From: Polynucleobacter meluiroseus
GTDB lineage: Bacteria; Pseudomonadota; Gammaproteobacteria; Burkholderiales; Burkholderiaceae
Reading direction: 5' to 3'
Assembly (NCBI GenBank): GCA_945878885.1
Contig: CAMCUP010000017.1
Span: 1-41,840 of the forward strand
DNA length: 41,840 nt
The translations under genes were made by a program, and so were the position numbers. The notes under the pieces are model-generated. The model worked only from the letters and a program-made list of their open reading frames with translations, was not told where the DNA came from and did no database searches. Positions 26,733-36,887 of the stretch are shown one piece after another (the first letter of the stretch is position 1; each line of letters starts with the position of its first letter).

Positions 26733-27572
26733 TTATTGGGGCTTTACTGAAAAGATGGCTTTTGCCAGGCGACTATCATTGATTTGTAATAATTGATGAC
26801 GACTTACTGGCGGCATCATTAAGCCGCCATAACAATAGCGCGCTGCGTATGATTGCGCAGTCGTAAGATCGCTAATGAGAGAAATTCCGCTGATGTAGAT
26901 AGCGCCATAATTTTTTTGGCAGATAGCGCTAAGAGCAGAAATTGATTGTTGCAGAGTTGCTTGTTGTTCTAATTGATCTGTACGCAATTGCTGAGCGCTA
27001 AGATGGACACCGTCAAAGCGCATTTCATCGATATGTTGGAGTTCTTGTTGTGAGCCTGAAAAATGCAGTAGATGTAGCATTAGCCCAATTCTGCGTAAAC
27101 GCGCTAAACCAATTTGATAGTCAGACCAAAACTGTGCTGAGGGAAGATTAATAATTCCTAAAGCAACTAGACCAACCGGTAAGCGCGAATTTAAAACTAA
27201 ATCGCTAATAGCATCGACTTGATTTGGCTCGCACAGTGTTTTAGCAGTAATAGGCAGAATAGTAGGAATAGGCTTACTCAAACTTTGCCAATATTGAATG
27301 GCATCAAGCCCATCCATAAAGAGTCGTAAAACTTGGGGATCAGCCGCTTGAAGTAAGGGCTGAAAAAGCACTCCACGCAACTTACTACCAGATTAGTTAA
27401 AGATAGGTTCATAACTAATCGACTGTCTTTTTGACCATAGGGCCTCGGCCTCAAGGCGAACTGGGTCGTTGAGCCCAGATCCTAAGGTTGTGGAACCAGC
27501 ATCATGCACCGCTTGGAAGGGCTTATTCTTCCAGCTTTTTACTAGCGTATACAGCCGGGACTTTGGGATCAT
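26733..27572 (-). pseudogene. Degenerate EAL-domain protein, interrupted by an in-frame TAA
   Basis: ATG 27572 has GGAG at ideal spacing and opens a frame that reaches Y-E-P-I-F-N, the start motif of an EAL domain, and then a TAA (27393-27395, codon 60). The same frame continues with S-G-S-K-L-R-G-V, exactly what follows that motif in EAL proteins, and runs to 26733. The stop occupies a position usually held by Leu, so one base change (TTA to TAA) would explain it. With read-through the protein is about 279 residues, near the size of Bordetella BvgR. The E-x-L catalytic motif and several acidic metal ligands are not evident, so it would not be an active c-di-GMP phosphodiesterase. It is the first gene of the regulator-kinase unit. 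Two fragments could still be made, the second from TTG 27380. Confidence 0.7.
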
Positions 27573-27690
27573 CAGCGTTCTCCAATCGGTAACTGCCCAG
27601 TCTATTTTGGTCAGTCGGGGGTTATAAGCAGGCAAGACTGATTTTTATGTAGGAAATGACCTACATTCAGTCTTTTTAGGCGTCTCCCCC

Positions 27691-27720
27691 TTGAAAAAAG
27701 CAGAAAGGGAGTTATATAAT
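27691..27720 (+). promoter_or_regulatory. groESL promoter, sigma-70 type
   Basis: TTGAAA (27691-27696) and a perfect TATAAT (27715-27720) are 18 bases apart, directly upstream of the CIRCE operator. The CCCCCTTGAAA context also resembles the -35 of sigma-32 promoters, but no matching sigma-32 -10 (CCCCAT-like) is seen. The leader to groES is about 150 bases. Confidence 0.75.
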
Positions 27721-27721
27721 C

Positions 27722-27744
27722 AGCACTCTCTACAAATGAGTGCT
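27722..27744 (+). promoter_or_regulatory. CIRCE operator (HrcA binding site)
   Basis: AGCACTC-N9-GAGTGCT, with the spacer TCTACAAAT exactly 9 bases long, followed by AA as in the consensus; the outer TT of the left arm is replaced by TC. This is the conserved operator of the heat-shock repressor HrcA. It begins right after the -10 hexamer, so bound HrcA would block transcription start of groESL. Confidence 0.92.
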
Positions 27745-27875
27745 AAAGCAGCAATTTCACCAATAATTTGTTGGAATTAAGGATTCTCTGCTTTTATCTA
27801 GTTGTAGAGTAATTATAACTCCATGATGTATATAGGGTTTTTATTTAGTTAACAATTACTAACTTAGGAGAAGGA

Positions 27876-28166
27876 ATGAATCTGCGTCCTTTACATGATC
27901 GAGTGATCATCAAGCGTTTAGATCAAGAAACCAAAACTGCTTCAGGAATTGTGATTCCAGATGCAGCCGCTGAAAAACCAGACCAAGGAGAAATTTTGGC
28001 TGTTGGAGCCGGTAAGCGTGACGATAGTGGCAAATTAAACCCACCCGACGTCAAAGTTGGCGACCGAGTTTTGTTCGGTAAATATGCTGGTCAAACCGTC
28101 AAAGTTGACGGCGATGAGCTTCTCGTGATGCGCGAAGAAGACATCATGGCAGTTGTCCAAAAGTAA
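27876..28166 (+). CDS. groES: Co-chaperonin GroES
   Basis: A protein of 96 residues, standard for the family, with [10 protein letters not shown] at the start, the mobile loop [10 protein letters not shown] that binds GroEL, and V-L-F-G-K-Y-A-G. It forms the lid of the GroEL folding chamber. AGGAGAAGG lies before the ATG. groEL follows after 27 bases in the same operon. Confidence 0.98.
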   Translation: MNLRPLHDRVIIKRLDQETKTASGIVIPDAAAEKPDQGEILAVGAGKRDDSGKLNPPDVKVGDRVLFGKYAGQTVKVDGDELLVMREEDIMAVVQK

Positions 28167-29849
<1,683 letters not shown>

Positions 29850-29882
29850 TTGTTGTCTCTTTGTGCAGTACATGAGTAATAT

Positions 29883-29915
29883 AAAAACGCCTGATTCAAA
29901 AGATCGGGCGTTTTT
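29883..29915 (+). terminator. Intrinsic terminator of groESL
   Basis: A 13-bp stem, AAAAACGCCTGAT (29883-29895) with ATCGGGCGTTTTT (29903-29915), contains one wobble pair, a 7-base loop and five terminal T residues, 33 bases after the groEL stop. Confidence 0.9.
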
Positions 29916-29990
29916 CATTTCCCCACCTATCGTTCCACGCGATTTAACTATAATATTAAGCAATATTAAATAACTTGAAATAATCAAATC

Positions 29991-30644
29991 ATGAAGCCAA
30001 AAATAAAAATTGATGTTGTCTCCGATGTGGCTTGCCCATGGTGCGCAGTGGGCTATGGCGAGCTTAATAAAGCTATCGAGGCAATGGGCGATCAAGCTGA
30101 ATTCGAAATCCATTTTCAGCCGTTTGAACTCAACCCCAATATGCCAGCGGGTGGTCAAGATGCGGTTGAGCACTTAACACAAAAATATGGCCTTTCTTCT
30201 GAGCAAGTACAGGTGAATCAAGCGCGTATTCGAGCGCGGGCTGCAGAGGTGGGGTTTACTTTTCATCCCGCTGGTAGAAAAAGAATTTACAACACCTTTA
30301 ATGCCCATCGTCTTTTATATTGGGCTGCTAAAGAATGTGGTTTACCTGCTCAAGCGGCTCTCAAAAAAGAATTACTCAATACCTATTTTTGTTTAGCCGT
30401 CAGCATGGATGATGTAGACAATGTACTAGCGGCCGTTGGTCGAGCGGGTTTAGATCAGGCGCGTGCGAAAGTAGTGCTAGAGGGAAACGAATTTGCAGAA
30501 GAAGTTCGCGCACAAAAACAGAATTTTCAAAATTTAGGAATTCATGGGGTGCCAGCATTTATTTTAAATGATCAGCACCTGATTGAAGGCGCACAACCAT
30601 CAGCAGTATTGGTGAATAGCTTTAAGCAACTGCTTGAAGCTTAA
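29991..30644 (+). CDS. DsbA-family oxidoreductase (FrnE-like)
   Basis: A protein of 217 residues with a thioredoxin-like N-terminus (I-D-V-V-S-D-V-A-C-P-W-C, Cys15 and Cys18), a helical insertion, and the cis-Pro loop G-V-P-A-F. It has no signal peptide, so unlike DsbA it acts in the cytoplasm, as in the FrnE / 2-hydroxychromene-2-carboxylate isomerase relatives. The substrate is not evident. It is convergent with the aceE-type gene, 10 bases apart. Confidence 0.9.
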   Translation: MKPKIKIDVVSDVACPWCAVGYGELNKAIEAMGDQAEFEIHFQPFELNPNMPAGGQDAVEHLTQKYGLSSEQVQVNQARIRARAAEVGFTFHPAGRKRIYNTFNAHRLLYWAAKECGLPAQAALKKELLNTYFCLAVSMDDVDNVLAAVGRAGLDQARAKVVLEGNEFAEEVRAQKQNFQNLGIHGVPAFILNDQHLIEGAQPSAVLVNSFKQLLEA

Positions 30645-30654
30645 ATCAACCCGC

Positions 30655-33306
30655 TTAAAGAAAGCCTGCGCTTGAATTAATCTTCGCGCCTGAATGAAGA
30701 CAGAATTGTGCTGCTTTAGCAATACTCGCAGCATCAACTTGAAAGAACTCACGCAGAGCAGCCCGAGTATCGCTGCGCCCAAATCCATCTGTACCTAAGG
30801 TAAAGTAGTTGCGCTGGCTGGGCATGTAGGCGCGAATACTTTCTGGTACTGCCCGAACATAATCAGTTGCGGCAATAATAGGGCCAGCTGAATTCGCTAG
30901 CAGTGAGGTAATAAAAGCAGCTTGATCTTCAGTTAGGCCCTTATCCACCCCATCGCCACCATCATTATCTGCAAAAACAGCTAGCAATTTTTGTTGGCCA
31001 TTACGTGCAAGTTCACTCCAACTAGTTATGCTAAAAATATCTGCGTCAATGCCTACTTGTTTCAATAATTCCGCAGCTTTAGTGACTTCGAGCAAGATTG
31101 CCCCAGAGCCAAGTAAAGTCACTCTTTGTTTAGCATTGGGGGATGCTTTTTGATAGTGATACCCTCCCGCCAGAATATCTTTTTCTTTACCAGGCAACAA
31201 GTTAGTTTGTGCATAGTTTTCATTCATGAGCGTAATGTAATAAAAGACATCGCGTTGATCGGTTAACATTTCACGCATTCCGGCATCAATAATGACAGCC
31301 AATTCCCCAGCAAAAGCCGGATCATAGGCTTTGCAATTAGGAATGGTGGCAGCAACTAAATGACTACTACCATCTTGATGTTGCAAGCCTTCCCCGCCCA
31401 AAGTAGTGCGCCCCGAAGTTGCACCCAATAAGAATCCGCGTGCACGTTGATCGGCTGCTGCCCATATAGCGTCACCGACACGCTGAAAACCAAAAATAGA
31501 GTAATAAATATAAAAAGGTAGCATGGCAAAGCCATGATTAGCATAGCTAGTTGCAGCCGCAGTCCAGCTGGCAATAGCACCCGCTTCACTAATACCCTCC
31601 TCTAAAATTTGCCCATTTAAGGCCTCGCGATAACTTAATACGGAACCAATATCCTCAGGCTCATAGCATTGGCCAACACTAGAATAAATACCTACCTGTT
31701 TAAATAAATTGGCCATACCAAATGTACGTGCTTCATCAGCCACAATAGGCACAATCCGCGCACCGAGCTCTGGGGTCTTCAGTAAATTACCCAAGAGCCG
31801 CACAAAAGCCATGGTAGTTGACATTGATTTATCGTCTGGAGCTAGTGCAAAGCCAGCATAAGATTCAAGCGGCGGAATGGATAGGCGCTCGCAGTCGATA
31901 ATCCGTTTAGGTAAATAGCCGCCTAACTCAGCGCGTCGTTGCTGCAGATACTGCATTTCTTTACTATCTTCACTTGGCCGATAAAAATCTAAATTGATTG
32001 CTTGGGCATCACTGAGTGGTAAGTTAAAGCGATTACGAAACCCAATTAACGCTTCTTCATCAAATTTTTTCTGACTATGCGTTGTCATTTTTCCTTGACC
32101 AGCATGCCCCATCCCATAACCTTTTTTCGTATGCGCCAAAATCACCGTGGGTTGACCTGTATGCTTTGCTGCAGCTTCATAGGCTGCATAGATTTTGACA
32201 ATATCATGTCCGCCACGTTTTAATCGATCAATTTGCTCATCCGTCATGCCTTGCGCTAACTCAGCAAGTTCGGGACTTTGCCCGAAAAAATTTTCCCGAT
32301 TAAAGCGCCCATCCTTAGCAGCAAAAGTTTGCATTTGACCATCAACTGTATTTGAAAGTGTACGTACTAATGAGCCCGAATGATCGCGCGCAAATAAACC
32401 ATCCCAATCACTGCCCCACACTAATTTAATGACATTCCATCCGGCACCACGAAATAATTTTTCTAATTCATCAATAATGCGGCCATTACTTCTAACGGGG
32501 CCATCTAAACGTTGTAGATTGCAGTTCACTACCCACGTTAAATTATCTAACTTTTCACGTGAGGCCAAGGTGAGGGCGCTCATACTCTCGGGCTCATCCA
32601 TTTCGCCGTCACCAAAAACACCCCATACTCTGCGCTGTGAGCAGTCGAGTAAATTGCGATGGCTTAAGTAGCGCATAAAACGCGCTTGATAAATTGAACT
32701 GATAGGGCCAATTCCCATTGAGCCAGTAGGAAACTGCCAAAAATTGGGCATGAGCCATGGGTGGGGATAACTTGATAAGCCCTGCACACCAATTTCTGCG
32801 GCCGTAATTTCTTGGCGGTAATGTGAAAGATCTTGTTCGGTTAAACGCCCCTCAAGATAGGCGCGGGCATAGACGCCAGGCGCACTATGGGGCTGAAAAA
32901 ATACTAAATCGCCATTGTGTTCGGATGTGCGGCCATGATAAAAGTGATTAAAGCCCACTTCAAATAAATCAGCAGCACTAGCATAGCTGGCAATGTGTCC
33001 GCCTAGTTCGCCGTAAGCTGTATTCGCTTTTGCGACCATCGCTAGCGCATTCCAACGCATCAAGGAAGCAATTTTTTCTTCGATTGCCAGATCGCCGGGA
33101 AACACCCCTTGCTTGGCTACCGTAATCGTATTTACTAGGGGTGTAACTAATTCAGGAGACCAACCAATTTGTTGTTGATGGGCGGTGCGGATTAGCATAT
33201 CGAGCAAATGCTTGCCTCGCTCTTCGCCATTTGCAGTAATGGAATTAATAAACGCTTCCGCCCACTCAGCAGTTTCAGTTGGATCGATATCGTGAGGGTT
33301 TTGCAT
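30655..33306 (-). CDS. aceE: Pyruvate dehydrogenase E1-type component (homodimeric, AceE family)
   Basis: A protein of 883 residues (E. coli AceE is 887). The thiamine diphosphate motif G-D-G-E-M-D-E-P-E-S, with the closing N-C-N-L-Q-R-L-D-G-P-V, is intact, as are the family segments G-H-I-A-S-Y-A-S-A-A and S-A-P-G-V-Y-A-R-A-Y-L-E-G-R-L. E1 decarboxylates a 2-oxoacid and transfers the acyl group to lipoyl-E2. No aceF or lpd follows: the next gene downstream is the convergent DsbA-like one. It is divergent from an Lrp-type regulator. This lone E1 with an Lrp partner resembles the MdeB/MdeR arrangement of Pseudomonas, where the E1 homologue acts on 2-oxobutanoate, so pyruvate may not be the only or main substrate. 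Confidence 0.9.
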   Translation of the reverse strand: MQNPHDIDPTETAEWAEAFINSITANGEERGKHLLDMLIRTAHQQQIGWSPELVTPLVNTITVAKQGVFPGDLAIEEKIASLMRWNALAMVAKANTAYGELGGHIASYASAADLFEVGFNHFYHGRTSEHNGDLVFFQPHSAPGVYARAYLEGRLTEQDLSHYRQEITAAEIGVQGLSSYPHPWLMPNFWQFPTGSMGIGPISSIYQARFMRYLSHRNLLDCSQRRVWGVFGDGEMDEPESMSALTLASREKLDNLTWVVNCNLQRLDGPVRSNGRIIDELEKLFRGAGWNVIKLVWGSDWDGLFARDHSGSLVRTLSNTVDGQMQTFAAKDGRFNRENFFGQSPELAELAQGMTDEQIDRLKRGGHDIVKIYAAYEAAAKHTGQPTVILAHTKKGYGMGHAGQGKMTTHSQKKFDEEALIGFRNRFNLPLSDAQAINLDFYRPSEDSKEMQYLQQRRAELGGYLPKRIIDCERLSIPPLESYAGFALAPDDKSMSTTMAFVRLLGNLLKTPELGARIVPIVADEARTFGMANLFKQVGIYSSVGQCYEPEDIGSVLSYREALNGQILEEGISEAGAIASWTAAATSYANHGFAMLPFYIYYSIFGFQRVGDAIWAAADQRARGFLLGATSGRTTLGGEGLQHQDGSSHLVAATIPNCKAYDPAFAGELAVIIDAGMREMLTDQRDVFYYITLMNENYAQTNLLPGKEKDILAGGYHYQKASPNAKQRVTLLGSGAILLEVTKAAELLKQVGIDADIFSITSWSELARNGQQKLLAVFADNDGGDGVDKGLTEDQAAFITSLLANSAGPIIAATDYVRAVPESIRAYMPSQRNYFTLGTDGFGRSDTRAALREFFQVDAASIAKAAQFCLHSGAKINSSAGFL

Positions 33307-33350
33307 AGCTATTAATATACAAAGAGTGCTCTGAAATAGGATTGCAAATT

Positions 33351-33365
33351 ATGGTCAAATACCAT
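33351..33365. promoter_or_regulatory. Inverted repeat ATGGT-N5-ACCAT in the aceE-lrp region
   Basis: A perfect 15-bp palindrome-like site, ATGGT (33351-33355), CAAAT, ACCAT (33361-33365), in the 104-base divergent promoter region. Length and an AT-rich centre fit Lrp/AsnC operators. It is a candidate site for the adjacent regulator; this is inference. Confidence 0.5.
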
Positions 33366-33372
33366 GAAATTA

Positions 33373-33385
33373 AGCATAAAATGCT
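33373..33385. promoter_or_regulatory. Second inverted repeat AGCAT-N3-ATGCT in the aceE-lrp region
   Basis: AGCAT (33373-33377), AAA, ATGCT (33381-33385) is a perfect 5-bp inverted repeat. Its centre is about 21 bases, two helical turns, from the centre of the first repeat. Two sites on the same face of the helix would suit cooperative binding by an octameric Lrp-type protein. Confidence 0.45.
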
Positions 33386-33410
33386 AAATAAACCATTTTT
33401 ATAGAACTTT

Positions 33411-33872
33411 ATGCAACTAGATGCCATTGATTTAAGAATCTTGCAAGAACTACAAAATGACAGTTCGCTCAGTAATGTGGCCTTGGCTAAGCGAGTGCAT
33501 TTATCACCTTCACCTTGTTTATTGCGAGTGCGTGCGCTAGAGGCAAATCAAGTAATTCAGCGTTATGTAGCCTTGGCTAACCCCAAGGCCCTAGGACTTG
33601 ATTTAAATGTATTTATTTCGATCAGCTTAAAAGAGCAGTCAAAAACTGCCCTCGCTGAATTTGAGCGACGTATTGCCGAGCAGCACGCAGTAATGGAATG
33701 CTATTTAATGACTGGCGATTGCGATTATTTAATTCGTGTTGCTGTATCCAATATTGGCGATTTAGAAAAATTTATTCTGGAGCAATTAACCCCCATTGCA
33801 GGAATAGAAAAAATTCGTTCTAGTTTTGCATTAAAGCAAGTTTCTTACAAAACTGCTTTGCCTTTGCCCTAA
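33411..33872 (+). CDS. Lrp/AsnC-family transcriptional regulator
   Basis: A protein of 153 residues. The N-terminal winged HTH starts L-D-A-I-D-L-R-I-L-Q-E-L-Q-N-D and continues with S-N-V-A-L-A-K-R-V-H-L-S-P-S-P-C-L-L-R-V; the C-terminal RAM ligand domain contains V-M-E-C-Y-L-M-T-G-D-C-D-Y-L-I-R-V. Such regulators usually sense amino acids or 2-oxoacids and often control the divergent gene, here the aceE-type E1. Two inverted repeats lie between them. Confidence 0.93.
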   Translation: MQLDAIDLRILQELQNDSSLSNVALAKRVHLSPSPCLLRVRALEANQVIQRYVALANPKALGLDLNVFISISLKEQSKTALAEFERRIAEQHAVMECYLMTGDCDYLIRVAVSNIGDLEKFILEQLTPIAGIEKIRSSFALKQVSYKTALPLP

Positions 33873-33894
33873 TAAAAAAAATTTATTTATTGAA

Positions 33895-35235
33895 TTATTT
33901 TTTAAATATCGATTCCATTTCGCGTCGTACTCGAATCGCTTCATTACTAATATCAAAATTGACATCGTTCCAGCATACGGGTTTGCCAGCAGCAACAGCA
34001 TTCTTGAGCGGCAAACGGTGAGCTAACCCAATGGGTAAGCCGCCCATTGCTAAGGAATCAGTAGCAGGCATTAATTTACCGTAGACGGTAAAACCACCTT
34101 CACCATCTAGCATCTCTCCAGCCTTTAAATCGCGCTTAGCCGTAGCCACGACATCACCGTTAAAGGCGGTAGTTGCGCCCGTTGCTTCTCTGCGCAAAGC
34201 CACGCTCGCAACCGAGATGCCAAGCTCTAGGCCAATTAAGTGATAAGGCTTATACATTGCCGAATACCAGCCACTGGCATCAGTTTTAAGGCCATATTGT
34301 AAGAAACAGTTACGGACATATTCATTCGGTGCTTCAAAGACAATATAAACGCCCCAACGTAAATCTCGAAAGACAGGGCGACCATCACGCTCAACAGAAG
34401 AGACTACTTCAACAGTGCCTTTAAAGGGCAAGATGCCGCCATCAGCTTCTGGTCTTAAGATGGTGGGCAAATCATCCACACCACAGGGCGGAAACAACAA
34501 GCCATTTTTTGGTGGCCGTAATCCACAAGCATTTGATACCGCTGCCATTTCAAGTGCAGACTTGGTGCCATCTAAAAAAGAATTAAACATTTGTGCATTA
34601 AAGTCACCGCTACCAACTTGCTCGGGGGTAAAACCGTAGTGTCCCCACACTGTGTCAGGAGTAGCTTGGTGATAGATCGGTAAATATTTTGTGCCCTTGC
34701 CTGCGCACACTACATCCATGCCAATCGTTTCAGCCCAATCAACTAATTCAGCAATTAAGGATGGCTGATCTCCTGATGCCATTGAATAAATAATGCCAGC
34801 ATCTGCAGCTTTTTTAGCTAGATAGGGACCCGCCAATACATCGGCCTCTAAATTCACCATGATGATATCTTTACCATGTTCACAGCATTTCAGGGCATGG
34901 TGAATGCCTGCCGCTGGACTGCCAGTAGCATCAATAATGACTTCAATCTGCTGATTAGCGATCATGCCATCGGCATCATCAGTAATGAATGTTTTACCGG
35001 TTTGATACGCATTCTCAAAAGAAGATGCGTTGTATTGGTCAGCGTTCCAACCAACACGGGCTAGAGAATCGCGGGCCCGCTGCGGGGCTAAGTCGGCAAT
35101 GCCTAATAAGTGAATGCCAGGGGTTCTTGGTACCTGGGCTAAATACATCGAGCCAAATTTGCCCGCTCCAATAATGCCTACTCGCACCGGCTTACCCTCG
35201 GTGGCACGCTGTTTCAATTGTTGAATGAGTGACAT
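33895..35235 (-). CDS. COG4091-type NAD(P)-dependent oxidoreductase with SAF domain
   Basis: A protein of 446 residues. The N-terminal Rossmann fold has V-G-I-I-G-A-G-K-F-G (19-28), and the catalytic-like middle section resembles homoserine dehydrogenases. A C-terminal SAF-type region (A-T-A-K-R-D-L-K-A-G-E-M-L-D-G-E-G-G) is also seen in sialic acid synthase and FlgA relatives. This is the group once called predicted homoserine dehydrogenase (COG4091); the true substrate is unknown. The frame runs back to 35295, but ATG 35235 with AAAGG upstream fits better. It is divergent from the dioxygenase gene. Confidence 0.82.
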   Translation of the reverse strand: MSLIQQLKQRATEGKPVRVGIIGAGKFGSMYLAQVPRTPGIHLLGIADLAPQRARDSLARVGWNADQYNASSFENAYQTGKTFITDDADGMIANQQIEVIIDATGSPAAGIHHALKCCEHGKDIIMVNLEADVLAGPYLAKKAADAGIIYSMASGDQPSLIAELVDWAETIGMDVVCAGKGTKYLPIYHQATPDTVWGHYGFTPEQVGSGDFNAQMFNSFLDGTKSALEMAAVSNACGLRPPKNGLLFPPCGVDDLPTILRPEADGGILPFKGTVEVVSSVERDGRPVFRDLRWGVYIVFEAPNEYVRNCFLQYGLKTDASGWYSAMYKPYHLIGLELGISVASVALRREATGATTAFNGDVVATAKRDLKAGEMLDGEGGFTVYGKLMPATDSLAMGGLPIGLAHRLPLKNAVAAGKPVCWNDVNFDISNEAIRVRREMESIFKK

Positions 35236-35418
35236 ATAAAACCTTTCGATGAAATTGCTGCTATTTTTACATTTTTTTTGCCATAGCAGGCGCATAGCTT
35301 TGAGGAGTACTAGGGCTTTCCCTGATGGTTGCTATAGGCAGGGCTGCCTTTTTCACCAAGTGTTTCATTAATTGATTACACTTTCACTTATTGTTAAAAA
35401 AGAGTCTACGAGGCCGAA

Positions 35419-36282
35419 ATGCATCTCACCCCAGAACAACTAGCGCAGTTTGATAAGGAAGGCTATTTATTTTTTCCCAGCCTATTTAGCTCGAGCGAAG
35501 TAAAAACTCTGACCGATGCTGTACCAGAGTTGTATAGTCGCAAAGAAGCTTATAACGTGCGCGAAAAAGACAGCGAATCAGTACGAACCAATTTTGCTGC
35601 ACATTTAATTAGTAGGCCTTTTGCTAAATTGGGTAAGCATCCCAGAATGATTAAGCCAATTGAGGACTTATTGGGCGAACAGCTATACATGCATCAATTT
35701 AAGATTAACGGCAAGATGGCTTTTGACGGTGATGTCTGGCAGTGGCACCAAGATTACGGTACTTGGTTAAATGACGATATGATGCCTACCGCGCGGGCGA
35801 TGAACGTGGCGATTTTTTTAGACGATGTAAATGCCTTTAATGGCCCACTGATGCTTATTCCGCAAAGCCATAAGCGTGGGGTGATAGCCGCTAAACATGA
35901 TTTAACGACTACCAGCTATCCATTGTGGACAGTAGACAATGATTTAATTTCGCAATTGGTGGCTCGTGCAGGGGACAAAAATGGTGGCATTATTAGCCCT
36001 ACTGGACCAGCAGGATCAATGATTTTATTTCACAGTTGTTTGGTTCATGCATCATCAAGCAATTTATCGCCTTGGAATCGGATCAGCGTGTATCTAAGCT
36101 TATGTGCAGTGTCAAATCATATTCGTCGCCATAAGCGCCCTGAATATATTGCCCATCGTAATTTTGAGCCCATTATCTGTTTGCCAGATGATTGTTTATT
36201 AACAGATTATCCAGTCGATGTTCCATGGGAAAATGGTGTGCCAGCAAGCGCTTTAGAGACCTCGCTAGAGGTCATTGCCTAA
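35419..36282 (+). CDS. EctD-like phytanoyl-CoA dioxygenase-family protein
   Basis: A Fe(II)/2-oxoglutarate dioxygenase of 287 residues. The metal ligands are His110 and Asp112 in W-Q-W-H-Q-D-Y-G-T-W and probably His210 in F-H-S-C-L-V-H-A-S-S; Arg221 should bind 2-oxoglutarate. The segment W-H-x-D-x-x-T-W with N-G-P-L-M-L-I-P-x-S-H is close to ectoine hydroxylase EctD, but no ectoine genes are nearby, so another hydroxylation substrate is likely. It starts a plus-strand group with an unknown gene and a PanE-like gene, and is divergent from the COG4091 oxidoreductase. Confidence 0.87.
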   Translation: MHLTPEQLAQFDKEGYLFFPSLFSSSEVKTLTDAVPELYSRKEAYNVREKDSESVRTNFAAHLISRPFAKLGKHPRMIKPIEDLLGEQLYMHQFKINGKMAFDGDVWQWHQDYGTWLNDDMMPTARAMNVAIFLDDVNAFNGPLMLIPQSHKRGVIAAKHDLTTTSYPLWTVDNDLISQLVARAGDKNGGIISPTGPAGSMILFHSCLVHASSSNLSPWNRISVYLSLCAVSNHIRRHKRPEYIAHRNFEPIICLPDDCLLTDYPVDVPWENGVPASALETSLEVIA

Positions 36283-36294
36283 AGGAAGATTGTA

Positions 36295-36855
36295 TTGAGT
36301 AAGTTAGAAAAACCACCGCAAGACTATCGCCTGCGTCTCGAAAAAACAGCCAAACCGTTGATGATTGTGGATTACAGTTTCGAGAGCGATGCCGCGCTAG
36401 AGTCGATAAAAGCTACATCCTTGCCGAGCACAATTCAGAATGCCAAGATTAAGACCGAGTTTGATTTAGCGCAAGCTTGGAGTAGTTTCGCTAGGAAATC
36501 TTTAGGTCAGCGTAAATTGGCTGAGTCTGAGATTGAGTGTTGGGATGGTCATTACGATCAATTGGGTCGAGTGATGCTGGAATTAATGCGCATGAGTAGA
36601 GATAAGCCCGAAATGCTTGGCAAAGAAGAAGTTTATGAAATGATTCCAGATTTAGAGGAAATTATATTTATTGCAAAACCAGGTCGCATTGAGGACAAAA
36701 TGTTTTGTCGTATTTGGTTTTCATTGATTCGCCATCCTGCATTTCTTGAACTTGAAATTCATGAAAAAGAGGTTGTCGCATTTCAATATTGGCAAAACCT
36801 ATTTACTTTGGCTTTAGGTAAAACAAATAGCGAGCTACTGAAGCAAAACGCTTAG
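36295..36855 (+). CDS. Uncharacterised protein in the dioxygenase-PanE group
   Basis: A protein of 186 residues that I do not recognise. It has no signal peptide or membrane segment. The centre and C-terminus are rich in acidic residues and Trp/Phe (W-D-G-H-Y-D-Q-L-G-R around 83-92, F-C-R-I-W-F-S-L-I-R-H-P-A-F-L-E-L later) and look helical. The start is TTG at 36295, preceded by AAAGGAAG at good spacing, 12 bases after the dioxygenase stop. Tight spacing suggests an operon with the genes on both sides. Confidence 0.7.
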   Translation: MSKLEKPPQDYRLRLEKTAKPLMIVDYSFESDAALESIKATSLPSTIQNAKIKTEFDLAQAWSSFARKSLGQRKLAESEIECWDGHYDQLGRVMLELMRMSRDKPEMLGKEEVYEMIPDLEEIIFIAKPGRIEDKMFCRIWFSLIRHPAFLELEIHEKEVVAFQYWQNLFTLALGKTNSELLKQNA

Positions 36856-36887
36856 ATTGCTCATTAACCGTTATAAATGAGCAAAAA

